A DNA stretch of 64,000 nucleotides, from the NCBI RefSeq assembly GCF_005144415.1, contig NZ_SWJE01000009.1, forward strand, positions 124,001 to 188,000. The letters run 5' to 3'. This DNA is from Trinickia terrae. Lineage in GTDB: Bacteria; Pseudomonadota; Gammaproteobacteria; Burkholderiales; Burkholderiaceae. A program made the position numbers and the translations under genes. Below are positions 8,573 to 16,498 of the stretch, piece by piece (the stretch's first letter is position 1; the number at the start of each line of letters is the position of its first letter). Below the pieces are notes generated by a model that ran no database searches, was not told the DNA's origin, and saw nothing but the letters and a program-made list of their open reading frames with translations.

Positions 8573-9640
8573 ATGAAGATTGCGCAGATCGCCCCTCTGA
8601 CCGAGTCGGTGCCCCCGAAGCTTTATGGCGGAACGGAGCGCGTCGTGTCGTATATCACGGAGGCACTGGTCGATCTCGGCCATGATGTGACACTGTTTGC
8701 GAGCGGCGACTCGCAGACGAGTGCAAAGCTCGAAGCGGTATGGCCGCGCGCGCTGCGCCTGGATCCGGCGATTCGCGACCGGATCGCGCCCCACATGCTG
8801 TTGATGGAGATGGTGCGGCGTCAGGCCGAAGAGTTCGACGTGCTGCATTTCCACATGGACTATTACTCGTTCTCGCTGTTCAAGCGGCAGGACACGGCCT
8901 TTGTCACCACGCTGCACGGCCGCCTCGACCTGCCCGAGCAGCAGCCGGTGTTCGACACGTTCAATACCGCGCCCGTGATCTCGATCTCGGACTCGCAGCG
9001 CGCGCCGCTGCCGCAGGCCAAATGGCTCACGACCGTCTACCACGGCCTGCCCGAGAACCTGTACACACCGCAGCCGGTGGAGCAGAAGTACCTCGCGTTT
9101 CTCGGCCGGATCTCGCCGGAAAAGCGCGTCGATACGGCCATCCGCATCGCGGCGAAATGCGGGCTGCCGATTCGCATCGCGGCGAAGATCGACGCCGCCG
9201 ACCGCGAATATTTCGAACGCGACATCAAGCCGCTCTTCGATTTGCCGCACGTCGAATACGTCGGCGAGATCGCCGATCATCAGAAGGCTGAATTCCTGTC
9301 GGGCGCGCACGCGCTCCTGTTCCCGATCGACTGGCCGGAGCCGTTCGGCCTCGTGATGGTCGAGGCGATGGCTTGCGGCACGCCTATCATTGCGTTCAAT
9401 CGCGGCTCGGTGCAGGAGGTGATCGACGAGGGCATCTCGGGCTTCATCGTCGAAGACGAGATCAGCGCGGTGGCGGCGGTGAATCGCCTGCATCTGGTGC
9501 CGCGCAAGCGCGTGCGGCAGCGCTTCGAGGAGCGCTTCACCTCGCACCGGATGGCGAAGCAATACCTGGAGGCCTATCAGGCCGTGATCCGCGCGCAAAA
9601 ACGCTCGCGCTTCAAGGTGATCGATACGACGTCGAGCTGA
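8573..9640 (+). CDS. glycosyltransferase family 4
   Basis: A 355-residue GT-B fold glycosyltransferase. It opens with MKIAQIAPLTESVPPKLYGG, typical of GT4 enzymes, and its C-terminal half holds FLGRISPEKRVDTAIRIA, LLFPIDWPEPFGLVMVEAMA (the E-x7-E motif region) and CGTPIIAFNRGSVQEV, which bind the nucleotide sugar. The acceptor is unknown. It is separated from the ATPase gene by 257 bases, so it probably has its own promoter. An in-frame upstream extension to 8414 has no coding character; ATG 8573 is preceded by AAGGAG. A strong terminator follows. Confidence 0.9.
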   Translation: MKIAQIAPLTESVPPKLYGGTERVVSYITEALVDLGHDVTLFASGDSQTSAKLEAVWPRALRLDPAIRDRIAPHMLLMEMVRRQAEEFDVLHFHMDYYSFSLFKRQDTAFVTTLHGRLDLPEQQPVFDTFNTAPVISISDSQRAPLPQAKWLTTVYHGLPENLYTPQPVEQKYLAFLGRISPEKRVDTAIRIAAKCGLPIRIAAKIDAADREYFERDIKPLFDLPHVEYVGEIADHQKAEFLSGAHALLFPIDWPEPFGLVMVEAMACGTPIIAFNRGSVQEVIDEGISGFIVEDEISAVAAVNRLHLVPRKRVRQRFEERFTSHRMAKQYLEAYQAVIRAQKRSRFKVIDTTSS

Positions 9641-9671
9641 ACGAGCCGGCTGAATCGGCTGTCGGAAAAGG

Positions 9672-9705
9672 AAACGGCGATGCGCAGTGCATCGCCGTTT
9701 CTGTT
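9672..9705 (+). terminator. intrinsic terminator after GT4 gene
   Basis: A perfect 12-base-pair stem (9672-9683 with 9689-9700) with a 5-base loop, followed by a short T-rich stretch. It lies between two convergent genes and starts with AAA, so it may act in both directions. Confidence 0.8.
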
Positions 9706-9753
9706 TTGGGCTGTGCGCCGGGCTGCCCTGGCCAGGTTCCGGCGCCGCGCCGC

Positions 9754-10341
9754 TTAGATACCGAGGCGCGAGACCTTCGTGCCTTGCAGCGACAGGTCGC
9801 CCATGAGGCCGGCGTTCGTCAGCACGAACACTTCGACCGGCGCGGTGGCCGTGTTGGTGTCGATCGCGCCGTTGGCGCCCATCTTCACGAGCGCGACCGA
9901 TGCGTCGCCGCCGGCCGACCAGCCATCCGTGCTGCGGAATTTGTCGAGGGCTTCCTGCGTCATGAACAGGAAGACGATCGCCTTCGACTGCGCGCCGGCT
10001 TGCAGGCCGAGCGAGCCGGAAGCCGTGCTGTAGTAGCCGACCGTGCTGCCGCCCACGCGCAGCGCGCCTTCGCCGTACTGGCCGCCGACGATCAGGCCAG
10101 CCTGAATGACCGACGGGAACACCAGCACGCCGCGGGCTTTGCCGACGAGCTCACGCGAGCCCGGCACCGTCGCGTAGAGGCGCGACATCGTGGCGTCCAC
10201 GCTCGCGTTGATCGACTGGCGCTTGGACGCGTTCGTCGCGCTGGTATCCGGCTTGTTTGGGGTGGTCGTGCAGCCGGTGAGTGCGAGGCTGCCGGCGACG
10301 AGCGCGGCTGCTGCCTTCAGCATGAAATTGCGTTTTTGCAT
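9754..10341 (-). CDS. SYLF/YSC84-domain lipoprotein
   Basis: A 195-residue predicted outer-envelope lipoprotein. The N-terminus carries a signal peptide ending in the lipobox LTGC (Cys24). The rest is a SYLF (YSC84) domain with GVLVFPSVIQAGLIVGGQYG, GYYSTASGSLGLQAGAQSKA and a C-terminal MGDLSLQGTKVSRL. SYLF domains bind lipids such as phosphoinositides in eukaryotes; the bacterial role is not established. The start is supported by GGAGAAAAAG just ahead of the ATG. It is convergent with the upstream GT4 gene. Confidence 0.9.
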   Translation of the reverse strand: MQKRNFMLKAAAALVAGSLALTGCTTTPNKPDTSATNASKRQSINASVDATMSRLYATVPGSRELVGKARGVLVFPSVIQAGLIVGGQYGEGALRVGGSTVGYYSTASGSLGLQAGAQSKAIVFLFMTQEALDKFRSTDGWSAGGDASVALVKMGANGAIDTNTATAPVEVFVLTNAGLMGDLSLQGTKVSRLGI

Positions 10342-10672
10342 CTTTTTCTCCGTCGAGGATCTTCAGTCCAAAGCCTCACGAAATGAGAGGTTTGTATGAA
10401 GCGTTATAACACAGAGACAAGTTCAGGGGTCTCGAGGCTATCTTGAAAACCCTTTATAGACAAGCGTTTGCGAGCGGTCAATGGTTGTTTTGGTAATTTT
10501 GACCGACTTTGAAATCGTTGCATTTCATGCAACATTCGTCCGCCTGAAATGCTTTGAAAACGATGGTTTACCGAGTCGGCATGCATGACGCGTGCCTGGC
10601 TCGAACGAAGCCGTGCCGCCGCATCGGCACGGCTATCGTAGAAGAAGTGTAACTATTGTAAGAATCCTGAAG
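10342..10672. other. intergenic gap upstream of SYLF gene
   Basis: 331 bases without a supported gene. The left part is AT-rich and should contain the SYLF-gene promoter on the minus strand. The right part contains an inverted repeat (10609-10617 with 10626-10634, 8-base loop) that follows the minus-strand membrane-protein gene; it lacks a clear T tract, so a terminator role is only possible. Confidence 0.5.
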
Positions 10673-11116
10673 TCAATGATTCGCCGGACTCTTCACGGCC
10701 GGCGGCCGCCGCAAGGCGCGGCGGATGCCCGCGATCACCAGGCCGACGGCAAAGAGAAACGCCGCCGGCACTACCCAGTAGCCGACGAACGCGTGCCATA
10801 GATAACCGGCAAGCGTGGCTTTCCTGATGGCGTATTCGTCGATGGCCTCTTGTTGCCGGGCGGCGTTGGCGGCGAGGACGTCGGCCGGGCAGCCGGCCGC
10901 ACGCGCTTCGTCCGGCTTGCCGTGACAGCGCGCCGGAGCGCCCGCGGCCCGTTGCGCGTCGGTGAAATTCCAGGTCGTCAGCGCGTTGTCGAGGTCGACC
11001 CTGTTATAGGCCATCTCCTCCCGGATTTCGCGCACCGCGACGATCATCACCGGCACCAGCCAGAAGACGATCACGATCAGCCACCGCCTGAACCAGCGGT
11101 TTTGTCTCCATGCCAT
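10673..11116 (-). CDS. two-helix membrane protein of unknown function
   Basis: A 147-residue protein not recognised as a named family. It has a membrane helix near residues 13-30 (WLIVIVFWLVPVMIVAV), a soluble loop of about 70 residues with two cysteines (ARCHGKPDEARAAGCPAD), a second helix near 110-132, and a basic tail. The loop between the helices is probably periplasmic. The start at 11116 is chosen because GCGGAGG lies just upstream; the longer frame to 11296 has no coding look. Confidence 0.65.
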   Translation of the reverse strand: MAWRQNRWFRRWLIVIVFWLVPVMIVAVREIREEMAYNRVDLDNALTTWNFTDAQRAAGAPARCHGKPDEARAAGCPADVLAANAARQQEAIDEYAIRKATLAGYLWHAFVGYWVVPAAFLFAVGLVIAGIRRALRRPPAVKSPANH

Positions 11117-11388
11117 TCCAGCCTCCGCAATGCTTGACGCATTCACGACGAGACGGCGGCCCGATGGCGCATTGTCGTATTGAGGGAGCGGGCCGTCTTC
11201 GCAGCCATCATAGAAGAAAACATGACAGACCGCCGTGTCGCCGATTGCGCGAGCGGGGCTGGCCGAACGAAGGGGCTCAGGCGACTGCGGCCGCAAGGCG
11301 GCGCGGCATCAGGAAGGGATAAGGCTCGGGAGATCGGGGAGGGAAGGCCGGCCGTCAGCGCGAACCGGCCCTGCGGTACGGCTGCGCC

Positions 11389-11697
11389 TCAGCTCTTGTT
11401 GCTCAGGCAATCCTTCATGAAGGCCTTTCGATCGTCGCCCTTCTTGTCGCCGGCTTGTTTGTTGCACATGCTCATCTTCTCTTGCTGCGTCATCGGCTTG
11501 GCGCTCGCCGCCGAGTTTTTCGACAGGCAGTCCTTCATGAACGCCTTGCGGTCGTCGCCTTTCTTGTCGCCGGCCTGCTGGTTGCACATCGTCATCTTCG
11601 ATTGCTGGCTGTTCTGCGCGAAGGCAGGCGGGCAGAGCGCGGCGCCGGCGAGAACGGCGGCAAGCGCGGACAGGGCGAAAGCGGATCGGATCTTCAT
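11389..11697 (-). CDS. psiF: PsiF-family periplasmic protein
   Basis: A 102-residue exported protein with a signal peptide ending CPPAFA, then two PsiF repeats. Each repeat has the pattern KMxMCNxQAGDKKGDDRKAF followed by MKDCLS, with a conserved cysteine pair. The E. coli homologue was named for phosphate-starvation induction; its biochemical role is unknown. No PHO box could be confidently picked upstream. A GGGAGTGTGTCAA ribosome site precedes ATG 11697. Confidence 0.88.
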   Translation of the reverse strand: MKIRSAFALSALAAVLAGAALCPPAFAQNSQQSKMTMCNQQAGDKKGDDRKAFMKDCLSKNSAASAKPMTQQEKMSMCNKQAGDKKGDDRKAFMKDCLSNKS

Positions 11698-12069
11698 TTG
11701 ACACACTCCCAACGGGTGATTGGCGTTATAGGCGATGCGATCGCGCGCAGGCCGCCACGGCCGATCCCTGGGCCGCTTGCGCGGGCTGAGCGCCGTCGCA
11801 TTATGGCAAAGCTGCCCCAAAAATGGCTAGCATGCCGATGCATGGCTAGACATGCCGATGCAGACGGCTGTCCACAACCGGCCCTGCGTAATTTCTTCAA
11901 GCCTGCCGGTAATTTGCGAGGCGGGCGAGCCTGGCGGTTACAAGCTGAGAGTGCGCGAGCGGCGCGCGCCGTCTTGTCGCGGCGGGGGCAGCCGCCGGAA
12001 TGGTCCGAGGCGAGCGGAACGGGACTTGCATGCGAGCAAGGCACGCCAAATCGAGTTTGGGAGTTCGCG
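11698..12069. other. divergent intergenic gap with a tandem repeat
   Basis: 372 bases between the psiF gene (minus) and the 94-residue protein gene (plus). It should hold both promoters. It contains the short direct repeat listed separately. Nothing else is supported. Confidence 0.5.
11823..11861. repeat. tandem direct repeat, two 19/20-base units
   Basis: Two adjacent near-identical units, 11823-11841 and 11842-11861, both reading ATGGCTAG then CATGCCGATGC; the second has one extra A. They lie in the divergent gap between psiF and the 12070 gene. Regulatory role unknown. Confidence 0.75.
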
Positions 12070-12354
12070 ATGTCGGCCGTCCCTCAGCAGGAGCGCTACA
12101 AAGGTTTTGCGATTGCCGTCCAGGCGCTGCGGCGCGCGCAGGAAAGCGGCGAAGCGCCCGACGCGCCGCGGCACTTCGATATCGTCGTCACCATTTCGCG
12201 TGAGCTCGCTGGCGAGCACGCCAAATCCGAAATGTTCGGCGTGCCGGAGCATGAGCCCTTCGCGAGCGAATTCGACGCGCATAGGACCGGCGTGCAATAT
12301 GCGCGCGACATCATCGACGGCAAGATCGACGGGCAGTCCGTCGAGGGGCTCTAG
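12070..12354 (+). CDS. small conserved protein of unknown function
   Basis: A 94-residue acidic protein with no signal peptide or membrane helix. It begins MSAVPQQERYKGFAIAVQAL and contains FDIVVTISRELAGEHAKSEM and GVQYARDIIDGKIDG. I do not recognise a named domain, though it looks like a genuine compact soluble protein of a type common in Burkholderiaceae. ATG 12070 is chosen because the long upstream frame to 11455 has no coding character. It stands alone between divergent and downstream promoters. Confidence 0.65.
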   Translation: MSAVPQQERYKGFAIAVQALRRAQESGEAPDAPRHFDIVVTISRELAGEHAKSEMFGVPEHEPFASEFDAHRTGVQYARDIIDGKIDGQSVEGL

Positions 12355-12390
12355 ACCCGTCTGCCGTCACGCATCCTTCCTTCTTGTGAG

Positions 12391-12431
12391 GCGCCGTAAG
12401 ACTTGCGGCGCACGCGAGCGCCCGGCTTTTT
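12391..12431 (+). terminator. possible terminator after 12070 gene
   Basis: Inverted repeat GCGCCGTAAG / CTTGCGGCGC (12391-12400 and 12402-12411, with one G-T pair), 36 bases after the stop codon. The T run at 12427-12431 is too far for a textbook terminator, so this is tentative. Confidence 0.35.
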
Positions 12432-12474
12432 CCCCCTCGCAAACCCGAAAATACGGGCCGCATCCTTGCGCGCA

Positions 12475-12493
12475 TTGCAATAACGGTACAGCA
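12475..12493 (-). promoter_or_regulatory. shared rbs motif, copy A (upstream of rbsB)
   Basis: On the minus strand this reads TACCGTTATTGCAA. It shares CCGTTAT with the motifs ahead of rbsA (13614-13635) and rbsR (16327-16345), and CCGTTATTGC with the rbsA copy. It lies about 65 bases upstream of the rbsB start. Candidate operator for the LacI-family regulator in this locus; inference from recurrence only. Confidence 0.4.
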
Positions 12494-12555
12494 TAGGCGA
12501 TTCCGAGCACATCCAAAAACGGCTCTCCCCGAGCCCGATAACCAAGGAGATTTGC

Positions 12556-13512
12556 ATGAGTCACCGTATTCGCCGCCGTGTGCTGACCGCCGCCGTCGTG
12601 CTTGCCGCCGGCGCGGCGCTGCCGTTTTCTTCGGCCTTCGCCCAGGCGCCGAAGAAGCCCAAGGTTGCGCTCGTCATGAAATCGCTCGCCAACGAGTTCT
12701 TCCTGACGATGGAAACCGGCGCGAAGGACTATCAAAAGCACAACGCCGGCCAGTTCGACCTGATCACGAACGGCATCAAGGACGAAACCGACACGGCCAG
12801 CCAGATCCGCATCGTCGAGCAGATGATCGTCTCGAAGGTCGATGCGATCGTGCTCGCGCCCGCCGACTCCAAGGCGCTCGTGCCGGTCGTGAAGAAAGCG
12901 GTCGATGCGGGGATCATCGTGGTCAACATCGACAACCGGCTCGATCCCGATGTGCTCAAGTCGAAGGACCTGAACGTGCCGTTCGTCGGCCCGGATAACC
13001 GCAAGGGCGCGGAGAAGGTTGGCGACTACCTCGCGAAAAAGCTCAAGGCGGGCGACGAGGTCGGCATTCTCGAGGGCGTGTCGACGACCACCAATGCGCA
13101 GCAGCGCACGGCCGGCTTCAAGGACGCGATGCAGAAGGTCGGCGCGAAAATCGATTCGGTGCAATCGGGCGAGTGGGAGATCGACAAGGGCAATGCGGTT
13201 GCCTCCGCGATGCTCAACGAGTACCCGAACCTGAAGGCGCTGCTGTGCGGCAACGACAATATGGCGATCGGCGCAGTGTCGGCCGTGCGCGCGGCCGGCA
13301 AGCAAGGCAAGGTGTACGTGGTCGGCTACGACGACATCGACGCGATCAAGCCCATGCTCAAGGACGGCCGCGTGCTCGCGACCGCCAATCAGTACGCGGC
13401 CAAGCAAGCCGTATTCGGCATCGACACCGCGCTCAAGGCGATCTCCGAGCACAAGAAGCAATCGGAGCTGTCGGGCGTCGTGGAGACGCCGGTCGATCTC
13501 GTCATCAAGTAA
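12556..13512 (+). CDS. rbsB: sugar ABC transporter, periplasmic binding protein
   Basis: A 318-residue periplasmic binding protein of the ribose/galactose type that delivers sugar to the RbsAC importer. The signal peptide ends SSAFAQA. The mature protein starts KKPKVALVMKSLANEFFLTM and has the typical DAIVLAPADSKALVPVVKKA, VNIDNRLDPD and GYDDIDAIKPMLKDGRVLAT segments of cluster-B binding proteins. AAGGAG precedes the ATG. A stable hairpin separates it from rbsA, as expected when the binding protein is made in excess. Ribose is inferred from family resemblance; a related pentose or polyol is possible. Confidence 0.88.
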   Translation: MSHRIRRRVLTAAVVLAAGAALPFSSAFAQAPKKPKVALVMKSLANEFFLTMETGAKDYQKHNAGQFDLITNGIKDETDTASQIRIVEQMIVSKVDAIVLAPADSKALVPVVKKAVDAGIIVVNIDNRLDPDVLKSKDLNVPFVGPDNRKGAEKVGDYLAKKLKAGDEVGILEGVSTTTNAQQRTAGFKDAMQKVGAKIDSVQSGEWEIDKGNAVASAMLNEYPNLKALLCGNDNMAIGAVSAVRAAGKQGKVYVVGYDDIDAIKPMLKDGRVLATANQYAAKQAVFGIDTALKAISEHKKQSELSGVVETPVDLVIK

Positions 13513-13536
13513 CGGCGTCCGGCGGCATGCATGGAC

Positions 13537-13564
13537 CGGCCAGGCGTCGCGAGACGCCCGGCCG
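13537..13564 (+). other. rbsB-rbsA intercistronic hairpin
   Basis: A near-perfect GC-rich stem (13537-13548 paired with 13553-13564, one mismatch) with a GCGA tetraloop, and no T tract. Such hairpins between binding-protein and ATPase genes are known to stabilise the upstream mRNA and lower downstream expression. Here that role is inferred. Confidence 0.6.
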
Positions 13565-13613
13565 CCGTGCCAGCCGCCGCGCTACTTCGACAAACGCTCA
13601 AGAAACGCGCGCC

Positions 13614-13635
13614 ATTGCCGTTATTGCGGGATAGG
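13614..13635 (+). promoter_or_regulatory. shared rbs motif, copy B (upstream of rbsA)
   Basis: Reads TGCCGTTATTGCGGGATAGG from 13616. It matches the copy ahead of rbsR (TGCCGTTATACCGGGATGG) almost base for base, and shares CCGTTATTGC with copy A. It ends about 25 bases before the rbsA ATG. It could be an operator or part of an internal promoter. Confidence 0.45.
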
Positions 13636-13659
13636 CCTCATTGGGATTGCCCATTCGAG

Positions 13660-15240
13660 ATGGATTCGACCCACGACGAAGTGACCTCAGTGCTGTCCGT
13701 GACGGGTATCGGCAAGACCTATGCCGAGCCGGTGCTCGCCGACGTCGCGCTCGAGCTGTTCGCGGGCGAGGTGCTGGCGCTGACGGGCGAGAACGGCGCG
13801 GGCAAGAGCACGCTGTCGAAGATCATCGGCGGCTTGACCGAGCCGACCACGGGCGCGATGCGCCTTGGCGGCGAACCCTATGCGCCGGCGAGCCGCACGG
13901 CCGCCGAGACGCTCGGCGTGCGGATGGTGATGCAGGAGCTGAATCTCTTGCCGACGCTATCGGTCGCCGAGAACCTGTTCCTGAATCACCTGCCGCGGCG
14001 CGGGCCGGCCGCGCTCGGCTGGATCGACCGGCGGCGCCTGCGCGAAGACGCGCGCGTCGCGATGGCGCAGGTCGGGCTCGACGCGATCGATCCGGACACG
14101 CTCGTCGGCGAGCTCGGCATCGGCCACCAGCAGATGGTCGAGATCGCGCGCAACCTGATCGGCGACACGCGCGTGCTGATCCTCGACGAGCCGACCGCGA
14201 TGCTGACGGCGCGCGAAGTCGACCTGCTGTTCGAGCAGATCGAGCGGCTCAAGGATCGCGGCGTGGCGCTCGTCTACATCTCGCATCGGCTGGAGGAGCT
14301 CGCGCGGATCGCCGATCACGTCGCGGTGCTGCGCGACGGCCGGCTTGTTTACACGGACCGGATGGCGAATGTGACGAGCGAGCGCATCGTCACGCTGATG
14401 GTCGGGCGCGAGATCGGCGAGCGGATCGATCTCGGCGAACGCAAGATCGGCGCGCCGCTCCTGAAAGTCGACGGGCTTGGCCGCGGCCAGGTCGTGCGCG
14501 ACGTGTCGCTCGAAGTGCGCGAGGGCGAGATCTTCGGCGTGAGCGGCCTGATCGGCGCGGGGCGAACCGAGCTCATGCGGCTCATCTATGGTGCCGATCT
14601 CGCCGATCGCGGGACGGTGTCGGTCGGCAGGCCGCCCGTGCCCGTGAAGATCGCCTCGCCGGCCGACGCGGTGCGGCACGGCATCGCGCTCATCACCGAG
14701 GACCGCAAGGGCGAGGGGCTGCTGCTGCCGCAGCCGATCGCGGCGAACGTCTCGCTCGGCAATCTGCGGGGCGTCGCCAAGCGCGGCGTCGTCGACGCGC
14801 GGCGCGAGACGGCGCTCGCGCAGACCCAGATCGACACGCTGCGCGTGCGCGCGGCGGGGCCGGCGCAGCCGGTCGGCGAGCTCTCGGGCGGCAATCAGCA
14901 GAAGGTCGTGATCGGGCGCTGGCTGGCCCGCGCGACCACGGTGCTCCTGTTCGACGAGCCGACGCGCGGCATCGATGTCGGCGCCAAGTTCGACATCTAC
15001 GGCCTGATGGGCGCGCTGGCCCGCGAAGGCCGGGCGCTCGTCGTGGTGTCGAGCGACCTGCGCGAGCTGATGCTGATCTGCGACCGGATCGGCGTCATGT
15101 CGGCGGGACGGATGACGGGCATTTTCACGCGGGACAACTGGACGCAGGACGCGCTGCTCGCCGCCGCCTTCGCCGGTTACAGCAGCCGCGACGCGTTGCT
15201 GGCCGCGCACGATACGCATCAAGCAGGGAGTCTCACATGA
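13660..15240 (+). CDS. rbsA: sugar ABC transporter, double ATPase subunit
   Basis: A 526-residue double ABC ATPase of the RbsA/MglA type that powers sugar import. Domain 1 has Walker A GENGAGKST, signature-region LGIGHQQMVEIARN and Walker B VLILDEPTAML. Domain 2 has the usual degenerate Walker A SGLIGAGRTELM, an intact signature LSGGNQQKVVIGRWL and Walker B VLLFDEPTRGID. ATG 13660 is chosen because the extension to 13531 would read through the intercistronic hairpin. It overlaps rbsC by 4 bases (ATGA), indicating translational coupling. Confidence 0.93.
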   Translation: MDSTHDEVTSVLSVTGIGKTYAEPVLADVALELFAGEVLALTGENGAGKSTLSKIIGGLTEPTTGAMRLGGEPYAPASRTAAETLGVRMVMQELNLLPTLSVAENLFLNHLPRRGPAALGWIDRRRLREDARVAMAQVGLDAIDPDTLVGELGIGHQQMVEIARNLIGDTRVLILDEPTAMLTAREVDLLFEQIERLKDRGVALVYISHRLEELARIADHVAVLRDGRLVYTDRMANVTSERIVTLMVGREIGERIDLGERKIGAPLLKVDGLGRGQVVRDVSLEVREGEIFGVSGLIGAGRTELMRLIYGADLADRGTVSVGRPPVPVKIASPADAVRHGIALITEDRKGEGLLLPQPIAANVSLGNLRGVAKRGVVDARRETALAQTQIDTLRVRAAGPAQPVGELSGGNQQKVVIGRWLARATTVLLFDEPTRGIDVGAKFDIYGLMGALAREGRALVVVSSDLRELMLICDRIGVMSAGRMTGIFTRDNWTQDALLAAAFAGYSSRDALLAAHDTHQAGSLT

Positions 15241-16268
15241 CGGACCAACCGGCGCCGAAAAGTGGCGCAGGCGACGCAAGCCGCGCGGCGGCCGAGACGG
15301 GCGGCGCCGAGCGCGCCGCGCCGGCCGGCACGCGGCTCGGCTTCTCGAACTACCTCGGTCTCGCGGGCGCGCTCGCCGCGATGATCGCGCTCTTCTCGGT
15401 GCTGAGCTCGCACTTTCTCACCTACGACACCTTCAGCACGATCGCCAACCAGATTCCCGACCTCGTCGTGATGTCGGTCGGCATGACCTTCGTGCTGATC
15501 ATCGCGGGGATCGACCTCTCGGTGGGCTCGGTGCTCGCGCTCGGCGCATCGGTGGTGAGCGTCGCGGCGCTCAAATGGGGCTGGGGGCCGTTCCCGTCCG
15601 CGCTGCTCGGCCTGGCCGCCGCCGCGCTGACCGGCACGGTGACGGGCGCGGTGACGGTCGGCTGGCGGATTCCCTCGTTCATCGTGTCGCTCGGCGTGCT
15701 GGAGGCCGCGCGCGGGCTCGCCTACCAGATGACCAACTCGCGCACGGCCTACATCGGCGACGCGTTCGATTTCCTGTCCAACCCGATCGCGTTCGGCATC
15801 TCGCCGGCGTTTCTGATCGCGGTGGCGGTGATGATCGCGGCGCAGCTCGTCCTGACGCGCACGGTGTTCGGCCGCTACCTGGTCGGCATCGGGACCAACG
15901 AGGAGGCCGTACGGCTCGCGGGCGTCAATCCGCGGCCTTACAAGATCGTCGTGTTCGCGCTGATGGGCGCGCTCTCGGGCCTGGCCGCGCTGTTCCAGAT
16001 CTCGCGCCTGGAGGCGGCCGACCCGAACGCGGGCGCGGGCGCCGAACTGCAGGTGATCGCGGCGGTGGTGATCGGCGGCACGAGCCTGATGGGCGGGCGC
16101 GGCTCGGTCATCAGCACGTTCTTTGGCGTGCTGATCATCTCGGTGCTGGCGGCGGGGCTCGCGCAGATCGGCGCGAACGAGCCGACCAAGCGGATCATTA
16201 CCGGCGCGGTGATCGTGGTGGCGGTCGTGCTGGATACCTATCGAAGCCGCCGCAAACGCTCGGCATAG
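15237..16268 (+). CDS. rbsC: sugar ABC transporter, permease subunit
   Basis: A 343-residue RbsC-type inner-membrane permease with a hydrophilic N-terminal tail of about 40 residues, then 8-10 hydrophobic helices. Family motifs include MSVGMTFVLIIAGIDLSVGS, the cytoplasmic coupling-loop segment GTNEEAVRLAGVNPRPYKI, and GGTSLMGGRGSV. It forms the channel with the RbsA ATPase. The start overlaps the rbsA stop (ATGA). Confidence 0.93.
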   Translation: MTDQPAPKSGAGDASRAAAETGGAERAAPAGTRLGFSNYLGLAGALAAMIALFSVLSSHFLTYDTFSTIANQIPDLVVMSVGMTFVLIIAGIDLSVGSVLALGASVVSVAALKWGWGPFPSALLGLAAAALTGTVTGAVTVGWRIPSFIVSLGVLEAARGLAYQMTNSRTAYIGDAFDFLSNPIAFGISPAFLIAVAVMIAAQLVLTRTVFGRYLVGIGTNEEAVRLAGVNPRPYKIVVFALMGALSGLAALFQISRLEAADPNAGAGAELQVIAAVVIGGTSLMGGRGSVISTFFGVLIISVLAAGLAQIGANEPTKRIITGAVIVVAVVLDTYRSRRKRSA

Positions 16269-16326
16269 CGGCGAGCGGGACGGCGCGAAATTTCTGGCCG
16301 TTCGGGCGTTCAGTTGTTCATACAAG

Positions 16327-16345
16327 ATGCCGTTATACCGGGATG
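16327..16345 (+). promoter_or_regulatory. shared rbs motif, copy C (upstream of rbsR)
   Basis: Reads TGCCGTTATACCGGGATGG. The core CCGTTATACCGG is a nearly perfect palindrome (one mismatched pair), the symmetry expected for a LacI-family operator. It lies about 155 bases before the rbsR start, which fits autoregulation. See copies A and B. Confidence 0.45.
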
Positions 16346-16498
16346 GAATACGGGGCCATTCCGGTGCGCAGGCCAGACACGCAGCATGGCCGCGCGACGG
16401 CGCGACGAGATGTAACGAGACGGGTGTAGAAGTGCCGCAAGGCAGCTCTGGAGTGGCTGACCTGCCGGCGAGAAAAACAAGCGAGAGAGAAACGGGTT

